Shown piece after piece: positions 24,623-34,107 of a stretch of 42,057 bases of DNA (the stretch's first letter is position 1; the number at the start of each line of letters is the position of its first letter). The DNA comes from Sphingobacteriia bacterium (GTDB lineage Bacteria; Bacteroidota; Bacteroidia; Bacteroidales; UBA7960): assembly GCA_011390785.1 (NCBI GenBank), contig JAABRR010000035.1, positions 1 to 42,057 on the forward strand. The letters run 5' to 3'. The position numbers and the translations under genes were made by a program. Under the pieces are notes generated by a model. It searched no databases. It saw only the letters and a list, made by a program, of their open reading frames with translations, and was not told the DNA's origin.

Positions 24623-26089
24623 CTAGGTAATTTGCGGATCGCCCTTACGGGTTATCAGCATAACCAAACCCAGAACGGTTATCAGCCCGTTAACGATAAG
24701 TATTTCAAAACCAAATTTGTAACCCCATAACAAACGTTCCGAATTAACACTTAACAGGTAACTTACCATCGGAGATATGATACACACAAGGGGCACCCAC
24801 TTGTCTTTGATCGACTTCCGGGTGTACAACCCGAAGAAATACAACCCCAATAAAGGCCCATAGGTATAACCGGCAATGGTAAAAAGTTTGCTGATAAGGG
24901 CAGCATCGTTGATGGCCCTGTAACCAATAATTATCAACAGAACAACTATGGAAAAAGAGATGTGAACAATATACCTGATCTTTTTAATTCGTTCTTCGGT
25001 AATACCTGCTTTCCGTTTCAATCCTAAAAAATCGATGCAAAATACGGTGGTAAGGGCGGTTAATGTCCCGTCAGCACTGGAATAGGCAGCTGAAATAAGA
25101 CCAAAAAAGAAGGTAAGGCCTGCGAAAACACTTAGGTACTGCAAGGCCAGGGTGGGAAAAAGATTATCTGATGTCTGGGGAATTGCAACACCATGCGATT
25201 CGGCATACAACCATAATACAGCGCCCAGAAACAGGAACATCAGATTTACGGGAATAAGAATAAATCCAAAGGTGAACATATTTTTTTGTGCATCGCGCAG
25301 GTTGCGGCAACTCAGATTTTTCTGCATCATATCCTGATCGAGTCCGGTCATAACTATGGTGATAAACATACCGGCAAAAAACTGCTTGAGAAAAAAACGC
25401 GGATCAGTAACATCGGTAATCAGCATTTTCGTGTATCCCTTTGATGAAGCTTCCGTCCATAATTCCGAAATGCCCATACCCAGAGAATTGCCTATGATAA
25501 AAATAGTGACCACCACAGCGGCAATCATAAAAGTAGTTTGAAGGGTATCAGTCCAGACAATAGTTTTTATACCCCCCTGAAACGAATACAAAAGAATAAG
25601 GATGATAAAAACCGCTACAGAAACCCCAAAAGGAATTCCCAACTGATCAAAAACAAACAGCTGCAGCACATTAATTACCAGGAACAGGCGAAACGATGCA
25701 CCAATTAACCTTGACAGGATAAAGTAAAAAGCTCCGGTTTTATAGGATGAAAAACCGAAGCGTTGCTGGAGATAGGTATATATTGATGTAAGATTGAGCC
25801 GGTAATACATGGGAAGTAAAACCAAGGCAATAACAAAATACCCCGCCAGGTAGCCAAAAACCAGAACCATGTATGAAAAGCTTTCAGCCTTTACCAAACC
25901 CGGCACCGACATAAATGTTACACCTGATAGCGAAGCACCAATCATCCCATAGGCTACTACATACCAGGGAGAGTTCCTGTTGCCTGTAAAATAAGCCTCG
26001 TTACCAGCTTTACGGCTTGTTAATCGTGATATGCCAAGTATAAGAAGAGTATAAAATAAAAAACTTACCAGCAAAAGGGTTGACGACAT
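24623..26089 (-). CDS. Sodium:solute symporter (SSS family)
   Basis: This is a 488-residue inner-membrane protein with about 13 hydrophobic segments. The N-terminal region has YFTGNRNSPWYVVAYGMIGA followed by SLSGVTFMSVPG, the conserved first-helix sodium site region of SSS transporters. GGIKTIVWTDTLQTTFM is the family's central signature, and FFFGLISAAYSSADGTLTAL matches the Na2-site helix. Length is typical. It begins one base after the stop of the DUF4249 lipoprotein gene, which itself follows a TonB-dependent receptor, so all three form one operon. That implies the symporter carries the same solute once it reaches the periplasm. The SSS family moves sugars, amino acids, sialic acid and organic acids; the substrate cannot be chosen here. 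Confidence 0.94.
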   Translation of the reverse strand: MSSTLLLVSFLFYTLLILGISRLTSRKAGNEAYFTGNRNSPWYVVAYGMIGASLSGVTFMSVPGLVKAESFSYMVLVFGYLAGYFVIALVLLPMYYRLNLTSIYTYLQQRFGFSSYKTGAFYFILSRLIGASFRLFLVINVLQLFVFDQLGIPFGVSVAVFIILILLYSFQGGIKTIVWTDTLQTTFMIAAVVVTIFIIGNSLGMGISELWTEASSKGYTKMLITDVTDPRFFLKQFFAGMFITIVMTGLDQDMMQKNLSCRNLRDAQKNMFTFGFILIPVNLMFLFLGAVLWLYAESHGVAIPQTSDNLFPTLALQYLSVFAGLTFFFGLISAAYSSADGTLTALTTVFCIDFLGLKRKAGITEERIKKIRYIVHISFSIVVLLIIIGYRAINDAALISKLFTIAGYTYGPLLGLYFFGLYTRKSIKDKWVPLVCIISPMVSYLLSVNSERLLWGYKFGFEILIVNGLITVLGLVMLITRKGDPQIT

Positions 26090-26090
26090 A

Positions 26091-27083
26091 TTACTGTTCG
26101 GGGTTGTTCGTAGCTACAAAATACTTTTTCATATTATATCCCCCAAAAGTACCCAATCCATTGGAAATATTGTTGTAAATGATCACACTTTCGGCAAATG
26201 GATTGTCATCTCCGTAATTGGAATAATCGTTAACACTTTTATGATACCGGTAATAAGAATTGTCTGATTCAATTAAATACACAAAAACTGAGTCAACGGT
26301 CCAGTAGAATAAATCATCAGGGTCGGTTGGAAAACCAGAATTATTACCAGTATTGACATTCCTATAATTCCAATGCCTTGCCCGGAAAGAATAAACACTT
26401 CCATCATTATCAGAAAATATGGGAATTCCTTTTTCAAGAACCAATTCATAGTAATAAGCTCCAGACGATTCAATTTGGTTGTTTTCATTTCTGTAAAAAT
26501 CAACTGTTTTGGAGAAAGCACCTGTTCTGTAGTATTTTTCATTTCCGGTATCGATAGACTGAAAGCTCCACTCAATGTCAGCGATGGTATTTCCCCATTC
26601 ATCTGTAGAAATAGTTATGGGGGATATTTCCGGATTGCTGGCTGAGAAAGTAGGCACAAAACAGCTTGCTTTTGCTACCATTCCATTTTCATCTTCTACC
26701 CGTAAATAATAATTTTTATCAGCTAAAATGGGAAACTGAGAAACCTGAAAAATAAAAGTGTCTGTACCTATAAAGTCGAGTTGAACCTCATCACCATTTT
26801 CATTGGCAATAAATACATCAAAGGAATTGATGTTGGGTAAAGAACCCACCGAATTATCAATATAAGGATCGGACCATTGCAGGTAAACCCTTCCGATAGA
26901 ATCCTGTGGTGAGATAAAACTGTTTACCACCAGTTGGGGTTCACTGCCGGGAATATCAACATTGGTAGCTTCACTTAGGAAAAAGTCTTCGCATGAAACC
27001 AGCATAGACGGAATCACAATCCCAGCCATTATCTTAATGATGTTCTTTGTTTTCTTTCTAAAATTGGAAATATCTATCTTCAT
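26091..27083 (-). CDS. DUF4249 outer-membrane-associated lipoprotein
   Basis: This is a 330-residue lipoprotein: a charged N-terminus, then a hydrophobic segment and lipobox LVSC with Cys31. The mature part opens CEDFFLSEATNVDIPG, then PQLVVNSFISPQD, the recognisable DUF4249 start, with Ig-like beta strands (DKNYYLRVEDENGMVAKASC). DUF4249 proteins are restricted to Bacteroidota and are generally encoded beside TonB-dependent receptors. They may act as surface lids or scaffolds, as SusD does, though this is not shown. It lies 19 bases after the receptor gene and 1 base before the symporter gene. The long, basic N-terminal extension before the signal may mean the true start is the ATG at residue 19 (MAGIVIPSML). 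Confidence 0.9.
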   Translation of the reverse strand: MKIDISNFRKKTKNIIKIMAGIVIPSMLVSCEDFFLSEATNVDIPGSEPQLVVNSFISPQDSIGRVYLQWSDPYIDNSVGSLPNINSFDVFIANENGDEVQLDFIGTDTFIFQVSQFPILADKNYYLRVEDENGMVAKASCFVPTFSASNPEISPITISTDEWGNTIADIEWSFQSIDTGNEKYYRTGAFSKTVDFYRNENNQIESSGAYYYELVLEKGIPIFSDNDGSVYSFRARHWNYRNVNTGNNSGFPTDPDDLFYWTVDSVFVYLIESDNSYYRYHKSVNDYSNYGDDNPFAESVIIYNNISNGLGTFGGYNMKKYFVATNNPEQ

Positions 27084-27102
27084 AATCCTTAAATTTTCGA
27101 TG

Positions 27103-29532
27103 TTAAAACTTGAAATTAAAACTAATGGAAGGAATGATCGGAAAAATACTTACCTGCATCAGCTTCCTTTCTTCGCCCTGGTTATCGTTGCCAAATTCAT
27201 CGTATTGATAAACGGTTTCCCAATAGTAGAAAAAAGGATTTTTACGGCTGTAGGCATTGTATGCACCCAGTTCAATAGTTCTTTTCCAGGGGATTCCAAA
27301 GGCTGTGAATTCTTTATGAAACTGGAAACCCAAATCCAACCTTTGATAAGAAGCCGCTCTGAAACTATTCTTTTTGTCATATATACTGGCTGAATTCCAC
27401 CAGGTATCATAATACTGCGGGCTTTCGCCCACCGGGTTATGAGTTACAACCGGCATCCGGCCAGTTGCCAAATCGAAGGCATTGCCGGTAGCGTAAACCC
27501 ATGTACCGCTAAAGGTGATCCTGGGAGAAATTTCATAAATAGCCACCAGGGAGATATCATGTCTTCTGTCGTATCGTGCCCAGAAAGTTTCACCAAAATT
27601 TAGTTCATCAAAGCGATGTTGAATCCAGGAGAGGGTGTAACCTGCCCAGCCGGATAGTTTGCCAAATTTCCTTTGCACAAGAAATTCCACACCATAGGCC
27701 CAGCCTTCGCCACTGGTCATATTGTCCTGCCATGAAAATGATGTTGCATTCTCAGGATCTTCAATATAAAGAAAAGATGCACCCTCTTTATACCCGATGA
27801 TACCATTCGATTTTTTGTAATAGCCTTCAATAGAAAATTCAAGATTTTTATCCAGCCAGTCATAGGCAAACCCGGTTGCTACCTGCCAGGTTCGCTGTGG
27901 TGCAATCTTTTCTGTAGATGGCACCCATAAATCGGTTGGCAAACCAATACCTGTTGTACTTAATAAATGTACGTATTGATTCATGGAAGCAAAAGATGCT
28001 TTCCAACTCAAAAGTGGTTGCAACAATACGTTGGATGCAAATCTGGGTTCCAGATACTGATACGAATTGTTATTTGTATAAAAATGGCTGAATCGCAAAC
28101 CAGGATTGATGGTAACAAAATCGCCAAAATCTATCTCATCTTCAACATACAAACCTGATTCTAATGAATAATGCAGTTCGGCATTACGCTCCAGTTTGCC
28201 AATATCATCATCGCGCAATACGATGGCACTGGGTGTAAATTTATGCCTTATGGTTTGAAAACCCGCTCTAACATGATGGTTGGGTATCGGATTCCAGCTA
28301 ATATCATATTTTCCACCAATATCCTGAATACCGGAAGTATATCGAAGTTCAAATGCCGAAGTCTCATTGTTAATTTTATCTCTGTAACTTTCTTCCGAAT
28401 ATATTTGTAAGGTGTAATCGGAAAAGATAAAAGATGCATTGGCAAAAAGTTTATCATTAAAAATGCGGTTCCATCTTACCGTAGTTGTAACATTCTGCCA
28501 AAACAAGCCACCTTCCATTTCATCTTCAAACTCACCTGAGCTAAATTGATCTCTAAAGAAAAATTTGTCGCGCCCCATGTAACTGCTTACGAGAATACGG
28601 TTATTTTTGTCAATATCGTAATTGAGTTTGGTATTCAAATCATAAAAGAAATAGCCTGCTGCACCATCATCAGGAACAAAAGGGGCAATCAGGGCATCGA
28701 TATAGGTTCTTCTCCCGGAAATCAAAAACGACCCTTTCTCTTTTACAATAGGCCCTTCAAGGGTTAATCTGCTGCTGATAAGACCAATACCACCTTCACC
28801 GGAGAATTTTTCTTTGTTACCATCTTTCATTTGTATATCAAGTACTGATGATAAACGTCCTCCAAATCTTGCCGGAAAACCGCCTTTGTACAATTGCATA
28901 TTTTTTACTGCATCGCCATTAAAAACGGAGAAAAATCCAAAAAGGTGGCTGGCATTATATACTATCGCATCGTCCAGTATGATCAGGTTTTGATCGGGGC
29001 CTCCACCCCTTACATAAAATCCACTGGTACCTTCAGTGCCCGACTGAACCCCCGGCATTAGCTGCAGCACTTTAAACATATCTTTTTCTCCCAGTAGTGA
29101 TGGGATATTACGGGCTTGCTGAATGGGTATATCCAGTCTCGACATTTGGGTATTTTCAGAAATACGGAAAAGACGTTCGCCCGTTACCACAACTTCTTGT
29201 AAATCAAGAGTGGGATCCAGCTCAATATCAAGACGGATATTTTCTGTCAGCACCATATCCTTTATTACAGGTGTATAACCCACGTATGAAAACAATAATT
29301 CTACACTATCAGCCGGTAGTGTTATAGAATAAAATCCATAGGTATTCGTGGTGGTTCCCAAACGTAGGTTGGGCTCGTAAATATTAACACCAATCAAAGT
29401 TTCACGGCTTCCTTTTTCGTATACAATACCACTTATGGTATATCGGCTGGTTTGCCCATAAAGGTTTATCAAGCTGATAATCATAATGATACTGGTAAAT
29501 ACAAAACGGAAGAATGGCAAAATATTTTTCAT
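27103..29532 (-). CDS. TonB-dependent receptor with carboxypeptidase-like N-terminal domain (non-SusC class)
   Basis: This is an 809-residue outer-membrane receptor. The signal peptide (~1-26, ending NLYGQ) is followed by a carboxypeptidase-regulatory-like domain (TISGIVYEKGSRETLIGVNI, ~30-112). The plug (~120-235) contains LMPGVQSGTEGTSGFYVRGG and NLIILDDAIVYNASHLFGFF, typical of the FecA-like Bacteroidota class that pairs with DUF4249. The remainder is a 22-strand barrel ending FPIIPSISFNFKF. It takes up a substrate across the outer membrane with TonB. It is the first gene of an operon with DUF4249 and the sodium symporter. At 809 residues it is shorter than SusC proteins and lacks their typical signature, so it is probably not an oligosaccharide importer of that type. 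Confidence 0.95.
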   Translation of the reverse strand: MKNILPFFRFVFTSIIMIISLINLYGQTSRYTISGIVYEKGSRETLIGVNIYEPNLRLGTTTNTYGFYSITLPADSVELLFSYVGYTPVIKDMVLTENIRLDIELDPTLDLQEVVVTGERLFRISENTQMSRLDIPIQQARNIPSLLGEKDMFKVLQLMPGVQSGTEGTSGFYVRGGGPDQNLIILDDAIVYNASHLFGFFSVFNGDAVKNMQLYKGGFPARFGGRLSSVLDIQMKDGNKEKFSGEGGIGLISSRLTLEGPIVKEKGSFLISGRRTYIDALIAPFVPDDGAAGYFFYDLNTKLNYDIDKNNRILVSSYMGRDKFFFRDQFSSGEFEDEMEGGLFWQNVTTTVRWNRIFNDKLFANASFIFSDYTLQIYSEESYRDKINNETSAFELRYTSGIQDIGGKYDISWNPIPNHHVRAGFQTIRHKFTPSAIVLRDDDIGKLERNAELHYSLESGLYVEDEIDFGDFVTINPGLRFSHFYTNNNSYQYLEPRFASNVLLQPLLSWKASFASMNQYVHLLSTTGIGLPTDLWVPSTEKIAPQRTWQVATGFAYDWLDKNLEFSIEGYYKKSNGIIGYKEGASFLYIEDPENATSFSWQDNMTSGEGWAYGVEFLVQRKFGKLSGWAGYTLSWIQHRFDELNFGETFWARYDRRHDISLVAIYEISPRITFSGTWVYATGNAFDLATGRMPVVTHNPVGESPQYYDTWWNSASIYDKKNSFRAASYQRLDLGFQFHKEFTAFGIPWKRTIELGAYNAYSRKNPFFYYWETVYQYDEFGNDNQGEERKLMQVSIFPIIPSISFNFKF

Positions 29533-29714
29533 TTTGAGAATTTAAATCAACGGTTACTTAAAGGTAAATCAAATAATTCTAAATATGATGTCATTTCAGA
29601 ACTAAATGGTCGATGATTAACGTCAACAAATTACAAATATTATCATTTATTATTTGTGTTAAAAAATATCTGCCATCAATGAGGATAATCCCATGAGAAC
29701 TCATCGGAAAAATC

Positions 29715-29722
29715 TAACTTTG
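29715..29722 (+). promoter_or_regulatory. Putative -7 element for the EamA transporter gene
   Basis: TAACTTTG matches the Bacteroidota TAnnTTTG box and lies 19 bases before the ATG at 29742, which would give a leader of about 12 bases. No good TTTG is seen at -33, so confidence is moderate. It lies in the 209-base divergent gap between the TonB-dependent receptor and the transporter, where nothing else is visible. Confidence 0.4.
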
Positions 29723-29741
29723 CGCCAAATTTTTATACCCT

Positions 29742-30635
29742 ATGGAAGTCCGTATTGGAGAACTTGCAGCGCTGGCAACTGCCTTTTGCTGGACAATAAC
29801 AGCATTATCCTTCGAAACCGCAAGCCGTAAAGTAGGTAGTGTTGCTGTAAATATCATCAGGCTATTTATGGGACTGGCTTTATTGAGTCTTTTTTCCTGG
29901 TTCAACAGGGGGTTGGCTTTACCCACAGATGCCTCTTCCTACGCCTGGTTTTGGCTGATTTTATCGGGGATTGTAGGTTTTGTAATAGGTGATTTATTTT
30001 TATTTGAAGCTTTTACGCTTATTGGTTCCCGTTTGTCGATGCTGATAATGACCCTGGTACCACCTATTACAGCAACTTTGGGCTGGTTTCTTATGAGTGA
30101 AACCCTTACTCTGTTTAATTTGGTTGGTATGTTAATGACCATATCTGGTATTGCATTGGTAATTTTTCAGCGGAAATCAAAAGATGGCACAAAAGTAAAA
30201 TATCCGGTAAAAGGTTTGTTTTTTGCCTTTCTGGGTGCTGTTGGCCAGGCAACAGGTTATGTTCTCAGCAAATATGGTATGGGTGATTATAATCCTTTTG
30301 CAGCCACACAAATCAGAATAATTGCAGGTATATTTGGGTTTTCAATTCTGATAAGTTTTTTTAGAAGGTGGAAAGCCGTTTTGGCAGCCCTGCCGCAGGT
30401 AAAACCCATGATGTTGATGCTGCTTGGGGCTACATTTGGTCCATTTATAGGGGTATCTCTTTCTCTTTTGGCTGCTCAACATACATCTACCGGTATAGCT
30501 TCAACAATTATGGCGATTACTCCTATTCTTATTATTCCACCAACGGTAATATTCTTTAAACAGCCTGTCAGCTGGAAAGAAATTATAGGCGCGGCAATAA
30601 GTGTTGCCGGTGTATCGTTATTTTTCATTATTTAG
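29742..30635 (+). CDS. EamA-family (DMT superfamily) membrane transporter
   Basis: This is a 297-residue inner-membrane protein with about ten transmembrane helices in two homologous halves, each an EamA domain. LAALATAFCWTITALSFETAS begins the first. GLFFAFLGAVGQATGYVLSK begins the second, and the end is IIGAAISVAGVSLFFII. The length is standard. EamA proteins export metabolites, amino acids or nucleotide derivatives; the substrate cannot be read. The gene stands alone, divergent from the TonB-dependent receptor. The next gene starts 66 bases downstream on the same strand, so the penicillin-binding protein gene might be read from the same transcript. Confidence 0.9.
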   Translation: MEVRIGELAALATAFCWTITALSFETASRKVGSVAVNIIRLFMGLALLSLFSWFNRGLALPTDASSYAWFWLILSGIVGFVIGDLFLFEAFTLIGSRLSMLIMTLVPPITATLGWFLMSETLTLFNLVGMLMTISGIALVIFQRKSKDGTKVKYPVKGLFFAFLGAVGQATGYVLSKYGMGDYNPFAATQIRIIAGIFGFSILISFFRRWKAVLAALPQVKPMMLMLLGATFGPFIGVSLSLLAAQHTSTGIASTIMAITPILIIPPTVIFFKQPVSWKEIIGAAISVAGVSLFFII

Positions 30636-30701
30636 GCTTGTAAGAAAATATGAGTTTTTACCGACATTATTTATAATAGATATTAAACTAATCACCCGAT
30701 T

Positions 30702-33059
30702 TTGATTAAAGTATTCCAAAACAAAAAAAAACAAAAAAATCGCACATCAACTGCTGGTGCAAAAGCACGCAAGAAAACACTTAAGCAGATTATCAAAATC
30801 TCCTTTTGGGGCTTTGTAACTATAATCACATTAAACCTACTTCTTTTACTTACAGTTTGGGCAGGCCTATTCGGAAAACTTCCCACAAGCCATGAACTGG
30901 CAGCGGTTGAAAATCAGTTGTCATCAGAAATTTATGCTGAGAATGGGGAGCTATTGGGTAAATATTTTATTTACGACAGGTCGCACGCCAATTTAATCCA
31001 GATTTCAGAAAATGTAATTAACAGCCTTATCGCTACTGAAGATGTACGGTTCTTCAACCATAACGGAATTGATTATCAAAGCCTTGCCAGGGTAGTATTT
31101 AAAACAATCCTTTTAGGGGATGAATCATCGGGTGGTGGTAGTACTTTAACACAGCAACTTGCAAAAAATTTATTTGTCAGGAAAAATAATTCAATATGGT
31201 ATATGCCGGTGAATAAACTAAAAGAAATGATTATTGCCCGTCGATTAGAGAAAGTTTATTCTAAAAATGAAATACTTACCCTTTACTTAAATACTGTACC
31301 CTTTGGCGAGAATGTTTTTGGTATCAGTGCTGCATCATTAAGATATTTCAATAAAAATCCACTTGACTTAACCATTGAAGAAGCAGCTGTTTTAATCGGA
31401 ATGTTGAAGGCTACAACTTATTACAACCCACGCCTGCAAACCGAAAGGGCTACTACCAGAAGAAATGTGGTTATAGCGCAACTGAAAAGATATGAATACA
31501 TTACCCCGGAAGAGTCGGATTCTCTTTCTGAACTCCCCTTAATACTAAACTACAACCCCATTACCCACAATCAGGGGCCTGCTCCTTACTTCAGAGAGAC
31601 CCTAAGAAAATTGATTTCTCAAATTATCACCAACTACAACACTGAAAATCAAACAGATTATAATCTTTATACTGATGGACTCAAAATCTATACAACCATC
31701 AATTATGATCTTCAGTTAATGGCCGAATCAGCCATGAAAGTGCAAATTTCACGGCAACAAAAAATTCTGGATAATTACTACAAGAACATATCCCGACAAG
31801 CTGCTATGCCACTTATCAGAACTCTTATGAAAGAGAGTGATCGTTACAAATCTTTAGCAGCAATCAACATGTCTCAGAATGAGATTACAGAAAACTTCAA
31901 TACTCCCCAAATTCTCGAAGTGTATCAATGGAATAAAACAGACCCTGTTGAAATAACGCCACTCGATTCAATTTTCATGATGCAAAAGCTACTTCATGCC
32001 GGGTTGGTTTCTATCGATCCGATAAATGGATACGTCAGGGCCTGGGTAGGTGGTATAGATTTTCGCTATTTTCAGTATGACCATGTTTTGGCGGGTCGTC
32101 AGGCGGGGTCCACTTTCAAACCCTTTTTATATTCTACCGCTTTGCAAATGGGTATAGATCCCTGCGAATACGTTAGCAACGAACAAAGAGTATATGAAGA
32201 ATATGAAAACTGGAGCCCGGCCAATTCCAGCAGAGAGTACCTGGGTTACTACAGCATGCACGGGGCGCTGGCAAACTCCGTAAATACCATATCAGCTCAT
32301 TATATTGGCCTAACCGGAATATTACCGGTAATTGAAAATGCCCATAAATCGGGTATAAAATCTTATCTTCCTGCTGTTCCATCTCTGGCCCTGGGCACAG
32401 CAAACGTTAATCTGCTTGAACTTACTGCTGCCTATGCAACCTACCTAAACAACGGCATATATTTAGAACCACAGTGGCTGTTACAAATTGAAGATAAAGA
32501 TGGAAAAATCCTTTATAAAGCGAACCCCGTAAAGGAGCGACCAGCAGCTTTTGATGCTGAAATCTCCATGCTCATCCGCAGAATGATGGAAATGGTTGTA
32601 GATAGTGGAACTGCAGGTTCTTTACGCTATACTTATGGGTTAACAGGCAATTTGGCTGGCAAAACCGGCACAACCCAAAACAATACGGACACCTGGTTTA
32701 TTGGCTTTACACCAAACCTGGTAACCGGCGTATGGACAGGACTTGAAAATCCGGCCTTTACACAGATTTACAAATCACCGGTAAATTCTTCGAATAGTGC
32801 TGTCCCGTTTTGGGGAGAGTACCACAGACGAATTAGCCGAAATACAACAACACGCAAATATTTGCAGGGAGATTTCATTCCTTTACCCTACTCGCTGGCT
32901 TCAAAACTTGACTGCACCATGTATCTTGATGAATTGCCTGATGAAAATTGGTGGGATATACTCTTTGGACCAAAAAAGGAAACACCCGAAGAGAAAAAAC
33001 CTGCTGACGAAAAGCGTAGAGGCAGCAGGTTGAGAAAATGGTTGGAAAATATTTTTTAA
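30702..33059 (+). CDS. Class A penicillin-binding protein (glycosyltransferase/transpeptidase)
   Basis: This is a 785-residue bifunctional peptidoglycan synthase anchored by one N-terminal helix (~31-55) after a very basic tail. GT51 domain (~80-270): EDVRFFNHNGID with catalytic Glu113, GGGSTLTQQLAKNLF, and KLKEMIIARRLEKVYSKNEIL. Transpeptidase domain (~400-740): Ser470 in the SxxK motif GSTFKPF, an SVN motif near ANSVNT, and Lys654-Thr-Gly in GKTGTTQNNTDTW. All catalytic motifs are present. The start is a TTG at 30702; no ATG occurs in frame before the catalytic region and the frame closes at 30684-30686, so a non-ATG start is needed. It converges with the sensor gene (stop 33074), 14 bases away. 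Confidence 0.94.
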   Translation: MIKVFQNKKKQKNRTSTAGAKARKKTLKQIIKISFWGFVTIITLNLLLLLTVWAGLFGKLPTSHELAAVENQLSSEIYAENGELLGKYFIYDRSHANLIQISENVINSLIATEDVRFFNHNGIDYQSLARVVFKTILLGDESSGGGSTLTQQLAKNLFVRKNNSIWYMPVNKLKEMIIARRLEKVYSKNEILTLYLNTVPFGENVFGISAASLRYFNKNPLDLTIEEAAVLIGMLKATTYYNPRLQTERATTRRNVVIAQLKRYEYITPEESDSLSELPLILNYNPITHNQGPAPYFRETLRKLISQIITNYNTENQTDYNLYTDGLKIYTTINYDLQLMAESAMKVQISRQQKILDNYYKNISRQAAMPLIRTLMKESDRYKSLAAINMSQNEITENFNTPQILEVYQWNKTDPVEITPLDSIFMMQKLLHAGLVSIDPINGYVRAWVGGIDFRYFQYDHVLAGRQAGSTFKPFLYSTALQMGIDPCEYVSNEQRVYEEYENWSPANSSREYLGYYSMHGALANSVNTISAHYIGLTGILPVIENAHKSGIKSYLPAVPSLALGTANVNLLELTAAYATYLNNGIYLEPQWLLQIEDKDGKILYKANPVKERPAAFDAEISMLIRRMMEMVVDSGTAGSLRYTYGLTGNLAGKTGTTQNNTDTWFIGFTPNLVTGVWTGLENPAFTQIYKSPVNSSNSAVPFWGEYHRRISRNTTTRKYLQGDFIPLPYSLASKLDCTMYLDELPDENWWDILFGPKKETPEEKKPADEKRRGSRLRKWLENIF

Positions 33060-33073
33060 ATAATGGGCAGATT

Positions 33074-33541
33074 CTAATTTCGTCCACGACCAGGCGCCGG
33101 ACCTCTCCCATCCTGTAATAATTGCCGGTTGAAGCCGCGCTCGGCATTATAAAGCTTTACTACTTTTAAAATGGGAAGAATCTCTTTGAATCTTTCATGG
33201 TATTCCCTGCGCAGGGATGCCATTTCTTCAAGCCCCAAAATTTCATTATCAGCAATTTCCATCAACTCCTGCTCTGTTAAATCTTCCACATTCGCACTTT
33301 CTAATCGCTGATTTCGATGCAATACCATCATTTTTAATCTTTTATCGTGATACTCATTGTAAACTGGCCAAAATACCCGGGCCTCTTCTGGCGTAAGAGA
33401 AAGTTCACGTGTTATAAAAGCTACCCTGCGCGATTCCAACTCCTGAAAACGTTGTTGTATAGCTCCTCGACGGGGTTGCTGGGCTTCAACAAAAGTTGAA
33501 GAAAGTAACAAAAGCCCTAATAAGATTGATAATTTTTTCAT
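33074..33541 (-). CDS. Periplasmic helical protein, probable sensor of the ECF sigma system
   Basis: From the ATG at 33541 the protein is 155 residues: signal peptide ~1-20 (ending VEAQ), then a helical domain. RVAFITRELSLTPEEARVFWPVYNEYHDKR is its core, given here in two overlapping parts: FITRELSLTPEEARVFW and PVYNEYHDKR. This LTPEEAxxFWPVYxEY pattern is what I recall from Bacteroidota proteins annotated as sensors of ECF-type sigma factors, distantly like Spy/CpxP chaperones. The C-terminal end is Arg/Gly/Pro-rich. It starts 47 bases after a putative anti-sigma gene, which follows the sigma gene. An in-frame ATG five codons upstream is less likely as start. A periplasmic stress-sensing role is inferred. 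Confidence 0.8.
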   Translation of the reverse strand: MKKLSILLGLLLLSSTFVEAQQPRRGAIQQRFQELESRRVAFITRELSLTPEEARVFWPVYNEYHDKRLKMMVLHRNQRLESANVEDLTEQELMEIADNEILGLEEMASLRREYHERFKEILPILKVVKLYNAERGFNRQLLQDGRGPAPGRGRN

Positions 33542-33588
33542 CGAAAATATCTCCATATCGTTTAAATTTTAAAAATGCAGTTAAAGCT

Positions 33589-34065
33589 TTATTGGTAAGA
33601 ATCAATTTCAACAGCCGGATAATCAACCAAATAATAACTATAATCGAGTAAATAATCAATTATTTGCTCGTCAGTTAAATCAAGATCGGGTGTTTCTTCA
33701 ACCTGATTATCCTCCAAAGATAAAACCATGTCGTAGTATACATCAGTCTGGTAATCAGAATACCACGCTAATTCATCCATAACCCAATCCTGGTTGTTTA
33801 AACCATTGGAAGCTTCTTTAATAAAATAGAAATAACCAGCAAAAATAATAACTAAAAAAGTTGTTATTCCAGACAAGACAAACCGTGGATTGGAAAAAAA
33901 AGAAACAACCGGAGAAGGTTTCTTTTCCTTAGAAATGCTTTGTTGAATGCTTTGTGGTAACTCCTGAAAATAATCAACCGGAACAGCGAAAGGGTTTTCC
34001 TTCCTAAGTTTATTCAGTTCGGGAGCTATTTGATGCAATTCATTATTTGTAATTTTTTTTTCCAT
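33589..34065 (-). CDS. Putative anti-sigma factor (single-pass membrane protein)
   Basis: This is a 158-residue protein with one transmembrane helix (~62-82). The N-terminal cytosolic part contains ELNKLRKENPFAVPVDYFQE, a segment recurring in Bacteroidota anti-sigma-like proteins (the VPxxYF box). The periplasmic part is strongly acidic (DLDLTDEQIIDYLLDYSYYL). The gene is placed directly after the ECF sigma gene (42 bases) and before the sensor gene. The topology allows the cytosolic end to hold the sigma factor while the periplasmic end contacts the sensor. No zinc-binding HxxxCxxC motif is present, so it is not a ZAS-type anti-sigma. Assignment rests on context plus the VPVDYF motif. Confidence 0.7.
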   Translation of the reverse strand: MEKKITNNELHQIAPELNKLRKENPFAVPVDYFQELPQSIQQSISKEKKPSPVVSFFSNPRFVLSGITTFLVIIFAGYFYFIKEASNGLNNQDWVMDELAWYSDYQTDVYYDMVLSLEDNQVEETPDLDLTDEQIIDYLLDYSYYLVDYPAVEIDSYQ

Positions 34066-34107
34066 AACAAGGGTTTTGGTGCTTTGACTATAAATAGTCT
34101 AAAGAGT

